From: Eutreptiella sp. 'Long Island Sound 2002'
Lineage: Eukaryota > Euglenozoa > Euglenophyceae > Eutreptiales > Eutreptiaceae
Length of the DNA stretch: 64,000 bases
Assembly (NCBI GenBank): GCA_964036045.1
Contig: OZ038381.1
Span: 248,001-312,000, forward strand
Direction: 5' to 3'
Shown: piece by piece, positions 55,549 through 64,000 of the stretch
How the letters are laid out: the number at the start of each line of letters is the position of its first letter
How positions within the stretch are numbered: the first letter of the stretch is position 1
Made by a program: the position numbers and the translations under genes
The notes under the pieces: model-generated
Told to the model about the DNA's origin: nothing
The model's input: only the letters and a program-made list of their open reading frames with translations
Database searches by the model: none

Positions 55549-57252
55549 AAGGAGAGCAAGAAGGGCGCGCGAGGGGTTGCGACCGCACGGGCCACGGGCG
55601 CCTCGTCGGCGGCCGCCACGGCAGCGAAGGAGAGCGGGGAGGGCGCACGAGGGGCTGCGGCCGCGACCCCGGCGGGCCGCGACGCCACCTCGGCCGGCCG
55701 CGCCGCGACCTCCAGCGCGCCGCGAACGCGGGGGACGGACCCCGCACGGGCCGCGGGCGCCTCGCCGGCGGCCGCCGCGTCAGCAGAGGAGAACGAGGAG
55801 GGCGTGCGAGGGGTTGCGACCGCGGCCACGGGCGCCTCGTCGGCGGCCGCCACGGCAGCGAAGGAGAGCGAGGAGGGCGCGCGAGGGGCTGCGGCCGCAA
55901 CCCCGGCGGGCCGCGACACCGCCTCGGCTGGCCACGCCACGACCCCCAGCACGCCGCGCAAGCGGGGGAAGAACCCCGCACGGGCCACGGACGCCTCGCC
56001 GGCGGCCGCCGCAGCAGCAGCAGTGGGCAGGGAGAGCGCGAAGTACCGCGCCCACGCCAACCCCACCCACACCCACACCAGCCCCCCCAAGCCGTTCCCC
56101 CCCAAGCCCTTCCCCCCGGGGCGGGAGCGGCACGTCCGCCCCCCGACGCGCGAGCGCTCGCCGCCGGGCGTCACGCTGCCGCAGCTGCAAAGGCAGCGGG
56201 ACGCCCGGCGAGTGGTCCAGGAAGGGCGCAGCAGCGGGGGGGAGCAGAGCGCAGGCAGCAGACGGCGCGACTCGGGGCAGGGGGCCGGGAAGGGGCCAGG
56301 GCACGGGAAGGGCGCGCAGGGGCGCGGGCAGGGAGCCCAGGTGCAGGGGGCCAGGGCGAGGGGAGGGGGGAGTGCGAGCGGGCCAGGGCGTGGGGGACGG
56401 GAGGCGGGACCCGCGACATGGGCAGGGGGCTGGAAAGGGGCCCAAGGGCAAGGGCAAGGGCGCCGCGGGCCCCAAGGGACAGGCAGGACGGGGCATGGGA
56501 GCCCAGGGGGGAGGACGGGGCGAAGGGAGGGGGGCAGAGGGCGGGGCGCCCCCGCAGCCGGACGTGCAGCCGGTGAGGTGCATCCCCCCCCGGCATCCAA
56601 CAGATGCCGGCACACCACACCCACCACCACCACCACCACCACCACCACCACCTCTACAACATCGAGCCTGACGCCGGCGAGCTCGTCCCCCCCCAACCCC
56701 CACGACACCAGCACCATCAAACCCCCCCCGCGCCGAGGGCGGAGCCGGCGCGGATGGCCTCGGCGGAGGGGGGATCAGGCGCAGGGGCAGCGAGGGGGGC
56801 CGGCACGGGGGGCGGAGGAGGGCCGGCCATGGGACCGGGACTGGGGCGCGGTCCTGGACCCTCTGGGGGAGGAGACCCTCCCCCTGGTGGGGGAGGTGTA
56901 CGGGTGGTTGTGCTGGGCCAACCAGGGGACCTCCAGGAGGTCGAGGAACCGGCCCTTCGATGCCGTGCTCCTCCGGAGGGACGGAGGAAACCGAGAGGGA
57001 CCCCCGGGGGGGTGGGCAGCCCCAGAGGACCATGAGAGGGTCCTCAGGTCAGTGATCCGGGCGGCGTGGCCCGACAGGGAGCCGACGTGGCCGGCCTTCC
57101 TGGAAGGGGGAGCGGTGCTCCGCATCACGGATGCGGACGCCAACAACTGGCTCCCCCGGGCTTTGCGCAGCGCCCTCGCCCACTGGCGCTACCGCCGGCA
57201 CAACCCGCCGCCGCCGCAGCCCCAGCCCCCACACAAGCGGCGGCGCAGGTGA
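55549..57252 (+). CDS. Repetitive basic/Ala-rich protein of the GC-rich element
   Basis: The open frame continues from LTR sequence (technically from 55324) through the element to a TGA at 57250-57252; its own start is not clear. The first ~150 codons are two tandem copies (about 55560-55790 and 55800-56010) of an Ala/Gly/Arg-rich unit of the form EGARGAAAATPAGRD. Then come Gly/Gln/Arg-rich and poly-Thr/Pro tracts. The last ~130 codons differ: a compact segment with Trp and hydrophobic residues (GEVYGWLCWANQG, SVIRAAWPDREPTWPAFL, NNWLPRALRSALAHWRY) and a basic tail. That part looks like a folded domain but matches no family I know. Confidence 0.4.
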   Translation, partial: KESKKGARGVATARATGASSAAATAAKESGEGARGAAAATPAGRDATSAGRAATSSAPRTRGTDPARAAGASPAAAASAEENEEGVRGVATAATGASSAAATAAKESEEGARGAAAATPAGRDTASAGHATTPSTPRKRGKNPARATDASPAAAAAAAVGRESAKYRAHANPTHTHTSPPKPFPPKPFPPGRERHVRPPTRERSPPGVTLPQLQRQRDARRVVQEGRSSGGEQSAGSRRRDSGQGAGKGPGHGKGAQGRGQGAQVQGARARGGGSASGPGRGGREAGPATWAGGWKGAQGQGQGRRGPQGTGRTGHGSPGGRTGRREGGRGRGAPAAGRAAGEVHPPPASNRCRHTTPTTTTTTTTTTSTTSSLTPASSSPPNPHDTSTIKPPPRRGRSRRGWPRRRGDQAQGQRGGPARGAEEGRPWDRDWGAVLDPLGEETLPLVGEVYGWLCWANQGTSRRSRNRPFDAVLLRRDGGNREGPPGGWAAPEDHERVLRSVIRAAWPDREPTWPAFLEGGAVLRITDADANNWLPRALRSALAHWRYRRHNPPPPQPQPPHKRRRR

Positions 57253-59280
57253 AGGCCCAGACGGCGGGTACGGGAGAGTTGGGGGGGAGGGCTGGGCCCC
57301 CCGGCCCACGCCCCCCCCACGGTACGGCACGACGCAAGAGGGCGCGCCACCTCCCGCGGGAGGGAGTGCGGAGACAACAAGCGCGGGGGGGAACCTGCTG
57401 CCCCGCAGCCCGCTAACCACTGACCGCTAACCCTCACGGCCACCCCCGGCCGGCCGGCGCCGCGGGACAACGGCCGGGGGATGAGGGGCCCCAGCGAGGG
57501 CCTGCGCGAGAATCCGGCTCTCGGTAGAGGGGGGCGGGGGAAGGGCGCGATCCCCCGGCCGATGGCCGGCCCCCGGGGCCAGGACTGCCATGCCGCCCCC
57601 CCCCCCCCCCGGCCGACAGGAGGCATCGCCAGGGGACCAAAGGGCCCCCCCCACTCCCCCCCCCCCCCCCACACAGGCCCGAGAGCGGGCGGGGGGGCGG
57701 CCCCCCCACCCCCCCCCCCCCCGCACCGACCTCAGCTGGGGAGCCACAGGCGCGGCCCTCCGCCCCCCCAGGGCCGGGGGGGCGCCCCCCCCCCTCAGGA
57801 GGAACGGCGACGCGGTAAGGGCAACGGCGGCTGGACCTGCTCCCGCGAACCCACACCGGCGTGCAGGAGCAATGCGCACAACGGAACAGGAAGGAGGCCG
57901 CGCCCCACATGACCCTCCCGTAACCACAGCCCACTCCGAGGTGACAGAGGGGGGGTTCAGGTCAGCTGGGGCCCCCGGGGGAGCGGTCCGCGGGCCGCCC
58001 CTCGACCCCCCCCACCCCGGGGCGGCACTTCAGCCCTGACCGCACGCGCGCGCCGGAAGAGAACGCGCCGGCGACACGGAGAGGGCCAGAAAGGAGTACC
58101 GCAGGCCGCCGCCCGGAGCAAGAGCAGGGAGGCCGCGGCGCGACACCCCCCCCCCCCGCCCCCCCACCAGCCCGCCAGCCGCGGGGGCCCCGGCCCCCAC
58201 CCCCCCGAGGCAGGGGGGATGGGCCCCCCCCTCCCGAGAGGGGAGCCGGAGTGTGACCAGCCCGCCCGCCCCAGCCGCCGGCTCACATGGGGGCCGCGAA
58301 GAACAAGCGGGCCCACGCCTGCGCAGCGGGACGCCGCACAGATCGTACATAGAGAAGCCGGGTGAGCACGAACCGGAGTGGTATGGGGGGCCACGCCCCC
58401 CATGGACAGCACAACGCCAGTGACGCCCGCTTTGTTGCCTACCCAGGGAAGGCAGAGGGACGGAAAGAGGCAGAGCGACCCCCCGCCCTACAGGCCCCGC
58501 CCCGGCCACACAGCCGGAGGAAACAACGCACGCCCCCCCCCCCCCCAGCCCGCTCCCCAGCATAAGAACGCCATGGACCCGCCCCGCGGCGCGCGGCCCC
58601 CACAGGGACAGAGCAGGGCCCCCACACCCGCACACCCGCGCCCACAACGCCGACCCCGACGGCCCACCCAGTGGACGGGCAGTCGGAGGAGGAGGAGCGC
58701 AAGACCCCAGATGCCCCACGCAACGGCCGAAGGCACCCCCCCCGGGGACGCCCTACCGCCGCCCCCACAACCCCAAGCCAAGAAGGGGGGAACCAGGACC
58801 GGACCGCCCCCCCCCAAGCACGCCAGACGGAGCAAGGGACCGGGGCAGGACACGCGGAGGGGCACGGACCACGTGGAACGGCCCTACCAGCGCCCAGTGC
58901 CGGGACCACGCGAGATGCGCGCGCCACACCAACCAGCGGGGGGGGGGAGCGGATACCGCGAGAGCGCGAGCGCACACACACGAAAGGGACACGCGGGGAC
59001 TACCGGAAGGGCAACCGGACCGAGCGCGCGGAACGCACAGACCGCATGGAATGGCGTACCAGCGAGCGAGGGTAAGGGACACCCGGACGGGACGGCCCGC
59101 CACACGCAGCGCGGAACACGCGGGGCGGGGAGGGGGAAACGACAGAGACACGACGCCAGGAGCCGGCCCGAACCCCCCCGAACCGGCCGAGAGCGCCGCG
59201 CACACACAGACGGGGCACTGCGCCCGCCAAGGCAGTAGTGGCGCACAGCGCCACGCCCCAACCCCTAGGCTAGGCAGCCT
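57253..59280 (+). repeat. Low-complexity GC-rich part of the inserted element
   Basis: Dense C and G homopolymers (for example 57598-57612, 57654-57671 and 58538-58546). Frames are open in several registers on both strands purely because of the composition. I see no reliable gene. Homopolymer lengths may be unreliable in the assembly. Confidence 0.6.
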
Positions 59281-59624
59281 CCGCGCCAGCCCAAGGGGGT
59301 CCCACTGGCGACAAGCCAGTAGCACGGGCCCGGCGGCGCCGGCGCCCCGGGCGACCACGCATTAGGGGGGCGACGCAGTGGGTAAGCGCCCGCAGCCACG
59401 GCTGCGAATTGATGCACTGACCGGGGAGTGGCGAAACGGGGACGCCGGGGAAGGACGGGGCTCCGAGCTCTGTGAACCCGGGGGACTCCGCCACCAGACA
59501 GGAGGTGCGTCTTGGAGGGCCCCCCACTAGGACCCGGCGGGGAGGATATCACCTGGCCCGACCAGGTGGGTCCCCGGGGCCGAAAGGCGTCTAGTACCTG
59601 CAAAATCAAACCTCAAACCTCAAA
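59281..59624 (+). other. 3' terminal region of the GC-rich element
   Basis: More balanced sequence with several short self-complementary pieces (CACTGGCGACAAGCCAGTAG, CACCTGGCCCGACCAGGTG, GCAGCCACGGCTGC), ending in CAAACCT repeats. Structured 3' ends followed by a short repeat tail are what LINE-type reverse transcriptases recognise; that use here is inference. Confidence 0.45.
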
Positions 59625-59719
59625 CCTTCTTCATACTCCCTACGATCAATTGCAAGCCTAACCTTCGTGGAGAGAAGCTTGTGTGGCGATCCCAAAGCGA
59701 TGCGTTTGGAGCAAGGTGC
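59625..59719 (+). repeat. 95-bp direct repeat, right of GC-rich insertion
   Basis: CCTTCTTCATACTCC to GGAGCAAGGTGC, matching 55454-55548. After it the LTR sequence continues uninterrupted (GTATTTTGCAATTTTCC). Confidence 0.88.
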
Positions 59720-60213
59720 GTATTTTGCAATTTTCCATATTTTCATGTGCCCACTTGGGAAGTAGCGCTCGTGACCTTTCAAAGCGCCCCAAGTGGAGCA
59801 CATATGTGGAATCGAAGGTCATTGGTGTCAAGTCATTGTGTTTGGAAGGATTGGTCGATTACTCAATCCAACGCGAAGATATTATAATATATTTGTGCGC
59901 CTTTCAAGGCACTTTTGGGTGTTTTTTCGCCAATATTGCTGTTTTTTGCCCGTCATGATGTCAAGTGGCGACCGTGTATCTCAACGTTGCGCTCAATTGA
60001 CATCATGACCCAAGTATGTTATGAGGGTACATACTTCGGTGCCCAACATATCTTGAACCCGGCGAATAACTCCTCTTGGGCTTGGCATACCGTGGCCGCC
60101 ATGTTGGCGATTTGGGACTATCCCAAATCATGGGCTCACTTGGCGACCCTGCCATTCCCGAAACCGGAGGAGTTGGGCGACGCCCAAAAGATATGTTGGA
60201 CACATATGACTTT
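59720..60213 (+). repeat. Chromovirus LTR copy 4, right part
   Basis: Matches 44742-45235 of copy 2. It breaks off at GACACATATGACTT, where the foldback unit starts (copy 2 continues GATACCAATCC). Confidence 0.88.
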
Positions 60214-60746
60214 CGGATTTACCCGAATAGGTGAGGAGGAAAGAAGAGATGGCGAAGCAATAGCACTACACAAGACACATATATGGGCCAACTCCTTAAA
60301 ACCGGTTTGTTTTCTCTGTTTTCTGCTCTTTTGGTGCCCTTTGCTACCTTTCATTGAAACGGGCACCCTCAAAATATACACAAAAATGGTATTATACATG
60401 AAAAATGAAATTTCTTTTGACCTCAAATACACCCTCCATGGGGTTTGAACCCACACTCTACCAACCTTAGAGTTGTGTTTTTCCTCTAAGCTACGACCTG
60501 TCGTCGACGATCTCAGAGAAAACCGTAGTATAATAAAAAATTTGGAAAATCGGTACTCCTTACATGCTCCAACCACTATTAACCTCCCATGCTCTTAAAA
60601 CCGTGGCAACAGACGACCCAAGTGTCAACTGCTTTTCACGGTGAGCGAAGAACTTAAGGGAGGGACAGGGTGGGCATATATGTGTCTTGTGTAGTGCTAT
60701 TGCTTCGCCATCTCTTCTTTCCTCCTCACCTATTCGGGTAAATCCG
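60214..60746. mobile_element. Foldback unit with ~72-bp inverted ends
   Basis: The left end CGGATTTACCCGAATAGG (60214-60286) and the right end (60675-60746) are near-perfect inverted repeats, down to CATATATG. The 388-bp middle is non-coding and holds a tRNA-like stretch. A third, degenerate direct copy of the inner part of the end (AGCACTACACAA, CATATATGGGC) lies at about 60764-60788, next to the DIRS-like recombinase gene. The unit is either a MITE or, more likely because of that third copy, the terminal region of the DIRS-like element. No target duplication is visible. Confidence 0.65.
60438..60500 (-). other. tRNA-like A and B boxes (not a functional tRNA)
   Basis: Minus strand: A box TAGCTTAGAGG (60493-60483) and B box GGGTTCAAACCC (60452-60441) at the usual ~30-base spacing. 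A perfect 5-bp stem CTCTA/TAGAG with a 7-base loop lies between them, and the T arm pairs well. The acceptor ends do not pair, the D stem is absent, and position 33 is not T. It is therefore a tRNA-derived or Pol III-promoter-like sequence and not a tRNA gene. Confidence 0.4.
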
Positions 60747-60834
60747 AGCTGGCTCAGCTAGCACTACACAATCCCCATATATGGGCAACAGAACGGAAGA
60801 CTGAGCTCCCGTGAACTGAACCCTTATATAAGAA

Positions 60835-61806
60835 TTAATTAATCGCCAGGCGCGAAGCGCGCGCCGCTTCTCCAGTCGCCAGATCAGGAGGGACCAGAAC
60901 TTGCGCGATGCGCAACAGAGCTCTGGTCCTGTCGTAAAACTTTCTGAATGTATCGTAACAGGACCAATCACCCAATGCTGCTACCACATGCGGATCCACG
61001 CCAAGATAGATTAGTGCAGTTGCTGCTGCTCCTCGTGTAGAATGCGCGGAAAACGAATCCGTCTCCAGTTCCCCCAATTCCAGTAGGTGTTTCCTTAACC
61101 AGCGAGTAGTGAGACCGTTGATGGTATCAGATGATAAAGGCTTCCGTGGCTTCCGTAGGGACACAAAAATCTCAGAACCCTCGTAATCACCAGTAGCCTC
61201 CAAATAACGCGCTAAGCAGCGCTGCGGATCAATTGACGGTGGCGTAACATTGTGAATAGGATAACGTGCATAGTATCTCCTCCCTTTTCGCTTAGCAGAA
61301 ATGAACCAAGGCTGAGCAGCGCGTTGGATATCCCTACGTGATCGCGCCAGATCAACGCCTCGGAACAAGGCAAAGAATCTCAAGGACAAAATGGCTTGCA
61401 AGCGCAGCTGAGCTTCCGTCTCCACAGGTTGCTGATGCATGACTTGTATAAGACGCCGTACATCATAGAAACGATGATAATGAGGAACACTGACGAACCA
61501 GTCACGTTTCAAGTTGCGTAGCATACCCTCGAAACGTAGTTGCGAAAAGCACGGGAATAAACACACTGCTGAATACGCCATACGCCCAGCACTTAAAGAA
61601 TGCGTGCGTGAAAACTTTAAAAGTTGCACCGTCACCGTCATCAGTGGGATTTGACCAAAGCGCTCCACCTTTAACAGTGGAGCAAGCGCCGCGTCTTGTA
61701 ACAAGAACGTACCAAACATGTGCCACGCAGAATTGTAACGTTTCAAGGTGTCCTTCCCGATTTCATTGATGATAAGCGTCGCCCCTTCGTTGGTAGCTCC
61801 TCGCAA
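60835..61806 (-). CDS. DIRS-like element tyrosine recombinase
   Basis: Integrates the circular cDNA of DIRS-type elements in place of a DDE integrase. The core-binding part (about 61800-61700) reads KDTLKRYNSAWHMFGTF. The catalytic domain has ALFRGVDL (first Arg), HSTRG (His-x2-Arg) and KFYDR (nucleophile Tyr). The frame is open far upstream to 63033, but that part is a shadow of the RT gene, so I end the domain near 61806. The first ATG after the RT gene's stop is 61719 (294 codons), yet it would cut the core-binding region. Expression may use the overlap with the RT frame, as in other DIRS elements. No break is visible in this gene. Confidence 0.87.
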   Translation of the reverse strand: MRGATNEGATLIINEIGKDTLKRYNSAWHMFGTFLLQDAALAPLLKVERFGQIPLMTVTVQLLKFSRTHSLSAGRMAYSAVCLFPCFSQLRFEGMLRNLKRDWFVSVPHYHRFYDVRRLIQVMHQQPVETEAQLRLQAILSLRFFALFRGVDLARSRRDIQRAAQPWFISAKRKGRRYYARYPIHNVTPPSIDPQRCLARYLEATGDYEGSEIFVSLRKPRKPLSSDTINGLTTRWLRKHLLELGELETDSFSAHSTRGAAATALIYLGVDPHVVAALGDWSCYDTFRKFYDRTRALLRIAQVLVPPDLATGEAARASRLAIN

Positions 61807-63776
61807 TTGATAGTATTCACGCAAACATACGCCAAGGTCAACACGAAACGTGGTTGTGTCTCCGTGCCGTCTGGCATTTGCAAACGGAACTCCGACGTGT
61901 TCACTGCGAACTTCACGTGTTTCATCAATAGGTTCCACCAAACCTCGCGCGGCCTGTACGGCAGAGCCATGAGAACCTTCACCCCTGGTGACTCCAACAC
62001 TTTGTTGACCAACTGAGGTATGTGCTTGAACGGCGGGAAGACCCACCCCGGTGAAAGTAAAGTTAGATTCTGGGAGAAGACATCGATGGCGTAAGCCCCC
62101 GGCTGAGGACACGGACTGACGAACTTGCAGCACACCGCATTGGAACTCCTTGACATCCAATCGATTTCCGGCTGAATCCAACTTTTGAACTCCTCCAGGA
62201 TCCAAGTCAACACGTCCGACGGGAAGGTAGCCTCCGACGGTGTCCAACGAAGCCGAGACCAAATGTCCGCCGGATTCACCGAGGTGTGCACGTAAAACGG
62301 TTGAATCTCGATGCGATTGGCTTGTGTAAAATTCCACAGTTGGAGAATCAATGCGTTGAACCGCGGCTTGCGACCTCCCCACTTGCGGAGATACCAGTAA
62401 AGGACCATTGAGTCGGTGAAAAATCGCAGCGTGGTGTCCCTCAGCGCATACGCTTGAATAGTCAGTAGGGCTCCCCTGAACTCTTTGATGTTTATGTGTT
62501 CCTCTCGATTCAGGAACCAACCGAACGCTGCTTGGGCATTCCCTTGAAGGACTCCGCCCCACGCCAGATCTGACGCGTCCGAGTACATGTCCCTGACGTG
62601 ACCCATGGAAACTACGAAGGTGCGTCCCTTCCACTGGTGTAACTCGTCCGCCAGATCCATCAACTGACGTGACACGCGCTCCGGGAGCGCCACGTCTGCC
62701 TCCCAGCCAGCCTGGACTGCCACCGCCACGTGCACCGCCAGGGCGTCGCTGAGGAGTCGGATATGGGGCATGGCGAACAACAAGGAACGGATTCTTCCAA
62801 GAACGGAGGCGCATCGCCTCACTGATGGTGTGTGACTGTGTGCCAGTCTGTTCACGTCCCGAAAAATTGCTTGTAGGCGCTTTGGAGGTACCGCGACGAA
62901 TCGTTCCCTGAAGTTTAGCATAAAACCAAGCATTATAATTTCTTGAGACGGCTCGAAACATGATTTTGGGACATTGACCAATATACCCAACCGATGCAAA
63001 AGTTGTACCAAAAAACGTGTGTGTTCCAGACATTCACGGTAAGTATTGCCAATGATGAGCCAATCGTCCAAGTAGACCCAAACGAGTGCTCCGCGTTCGC
63101 GCACGGCATTTAAAATTGGTTGCATGAGGCGTTGCCATTCCCGTGGTGCAACGTTTAATCCAAACGGCAAAACGCACCACCTGTAAAATTCACCGTCGAC
63201 GTAGACCCCCAAATAAGGTCGATCCCGCGGATGGATACCCATGTGAAAATAAGCACTTTTCAAGTCAATTTTGCAAGCATACTGACCGGGTCTCAAGAAC
63301 GGTAAAATGCCCCACAGAGTGACCAAACGAAAATAGGTGGTCTGTACAAACTGGTTCACGTTCTTCAAATTGGTGATAGGTCGACGGCCTCCCTCAGGAT
63401 GTGCCTCGTCTGACTCTTTGTCCACTGCGAACATACTTGCACAACACTTAATGTCTTTTCGCTCGACGCGTTCCATGCAACCCTGTTGCACTGCATCCAA
63501 CACGTGTTTTACCTAGTCAGGGTCGGTTACCTCTGCGTGGGAAGAACGAGGACGGAAGTCGTCGGTTAGCCGATCCGGATCAAAACCGTCAACCCAATCA
63601 AGCTGCAGCCCATTGCGAATCACTGACGCCGCGTATGTGTCCTTCAACGCTTCCCATTCATGCAATTGAGCACGACAGCGCAAATAGAGTGGCATGTGGG
63701 GATGGATCGGCGGTGGCACGCACACGGCTGGCGCCAATAAATCCTCTACAGTCAAACTACTGCTGTGGTCGTTCAT
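61743..63776 (-). pseudogene. DIRS-like element RT-RNase H-methyltransferase, one amber stop
   Basis: Starts at ATG 63776 (MNDHSSSL) and would run 677 residues, but a TAG at 63513-63515 interrupts it after VTDPD. The frame continues at once with VKHVLDAVQQG, so this is a point mutation, probably of a Trp codon, or a recoding site. RT motifs: PEGGRRPITNLK, KIDLKSAYFHM, LPFGLNVAPREW and VYLDDWL. RNase H: MYSDASDLAWGG, KEFRGALL, FFTDSM and NPADIWSR. At the end is a methyltransferase-like domain (61930-62105: AIDVFSQN, WVFPPFKHIPQ). Order and content are typical of DIRS elements. It overlaps the recombinase gene at its 3' end and the gag frame by ~20 bases at its 5' end. Confidence 0.88.
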
Positions 63777-64000
63777 CTAACTTGTCGTTACGTGGCACAA
63801 ATCTTTGGGTGAAACCCTTACCTTTGCCTTTGCCTCCTTTGCCAGATCTCCGTGGATCAAAACGACCTCGTGTTGAAAACGAACGGAAAGAACTACGATG
63901 CGAGTAAGGGGAGAAACGCGTGCCTCTCAGGTCTTTTTGTAATTTGTTGCGCGACTGAAGTAGTGACATGTCATCCTTCGAGAGTAACTCTGGTGCAATC
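63757..64000 (-). CDS. DIRS-like element gag-like ORF, 3' part
   Basis: Basic C-terminal segment (RSGKGGKGKGKGFTQRF) of a frame that stays open through the window's right edge. An ATG lies at 63969, but codons upstream of it are also open, so the real start is outside. It ends 20 bases inside the RT gene in a different frame. Its position before RT and its basic, low-complexity tail fit the gag-like ORF1 of DIRS elements, which binds RNA. There is no zinc knuckle in the visible part. Confidence 0.55.
   Translation of the reverse strand, partial: IAPELLSKDDMSLLQSRNKLQKDLRGTRFSPYSHRSSFRSFSTRGRFDPRRSGKGGKGKGKGFTQRFVPRNDKLDERPQQ

Larger units (their letters stand above)
55549..59624 (+). mobile_element. 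GC-rich 4.1-kb inserted element with CAAACCT-type tail
   Basis: Abruptly different, very GC-rich DNA inside LTR copy 4, bounded by 95-bp direct repeats of LTR sequence. The right end is AAAATCAAACCTCAAACCTC followed by AAACCT, a short tandem tail of the kind that ends many LINEs. It has one plausible coding region at the left (55549-57252) and then 2.3 kb of poly-C/G-rich DNA. No RT is visible, so it would be a truncated or non-autonomous LINE-like element. The flanking repeats would be an exceptionally long target duplication. Confidence 0.65.

Noticed and set aside
55344-57035. Frames of 350-460 codons in other registers of the GC-rich element
   Set aside because: Extreme GC content removes stop codons in all frames. 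Only the 55549-57252 register shows a composition change towards a folded domain.
58378-59238. 286-codon plus frame in the GC-rich element
   Set aside because: Pro/Arg/Gly/Thr low-complexity with open frames on both strands; no domain or repeat structure suggesting a protein.
60438-60500. A functional tRNA gene
   Set aside because: The acceptor stem does not pair, the D stem is missing, and the anticodon loop lacks T33.
61806-63033. N-terminal ~410 codons of the recombinase frame
   Set aside because: This stretch lies over the RT-RNase H gene in another frame and has no recombinase motif; the RT frame is the conserved one.

Overview
This is eukaryotic nuclear DNA made mostly of transposable elements, with one clear host gene. 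The evidence is GT-AG spliceosomal introns of 1 to 4.5 kb, a Ty3-type chromovirus, a DIRS-type tyrosine-recombinase retroelement, long (CA)n and poly-G/C tracts, and no bacterial operons. A green alga or related protist would fit this mix, but no single sequence here proves the organism.

Layout. 1-11612 (minus strand) is Ty3/chromovirus copy A, cut by the window edge: LTR block, leader with hairpins, a ~1286-codon gag, an in-frame TAG, then pol (protease, methyltransferase-like domain, RT, RNase H, integrase). 12713-18544 holds a complete non-autonomous LTR element (13620-17482, 5-bp target duplication CGCAC) with one orphan ORF, lying between two ~622-bp direct repeats. 19291-20260 has degenerate ~180-bp tandem repeats. 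20261-23562 has no recognisable gene.

23563-35084 (plus strand) is the host gene. Five exons with matching splice phases encode a ~687-residue protein with a ubiquitin-interacting-motif-like helix, a proline-rich repeat region and a C-terminal extended PHD zinc finger. Its introns carry a foldback, a 33-bp minisatellite, an inverted pair of ~175-bp repeats and large microsatellites. 35085-41382 is gene-poor and partly AT-rich.

41383-54441 (plus strand) is a tandem chromovirus array that shares LTRs: LTR fragment, 3' internal fragment, LTR, gag-deleted copy B (pol with one frameshift, chromodomain integrase), 3' internal region, polypurine tract, LTR. Another LTR (54442-60213) was inserted into the last one. 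It is split by a 4.1-kb GC-rich element flanked by 95-bp direct repeats and ending in a (CAAACCT)n-like tail. At about 60213 it is broken by a foldback unit and a minus-strand DIRS-like retroelement (60747-64000) that runs off the right edge.

The most unusual points are the gag-TAG-pol arrangement in one frame, a Dam-like methyltransferase domain shared by the chromovirus and the DIRS-like element, an ORF open across the chromovirus LTR, and the GC-rich insertion with very long flanking repeats.
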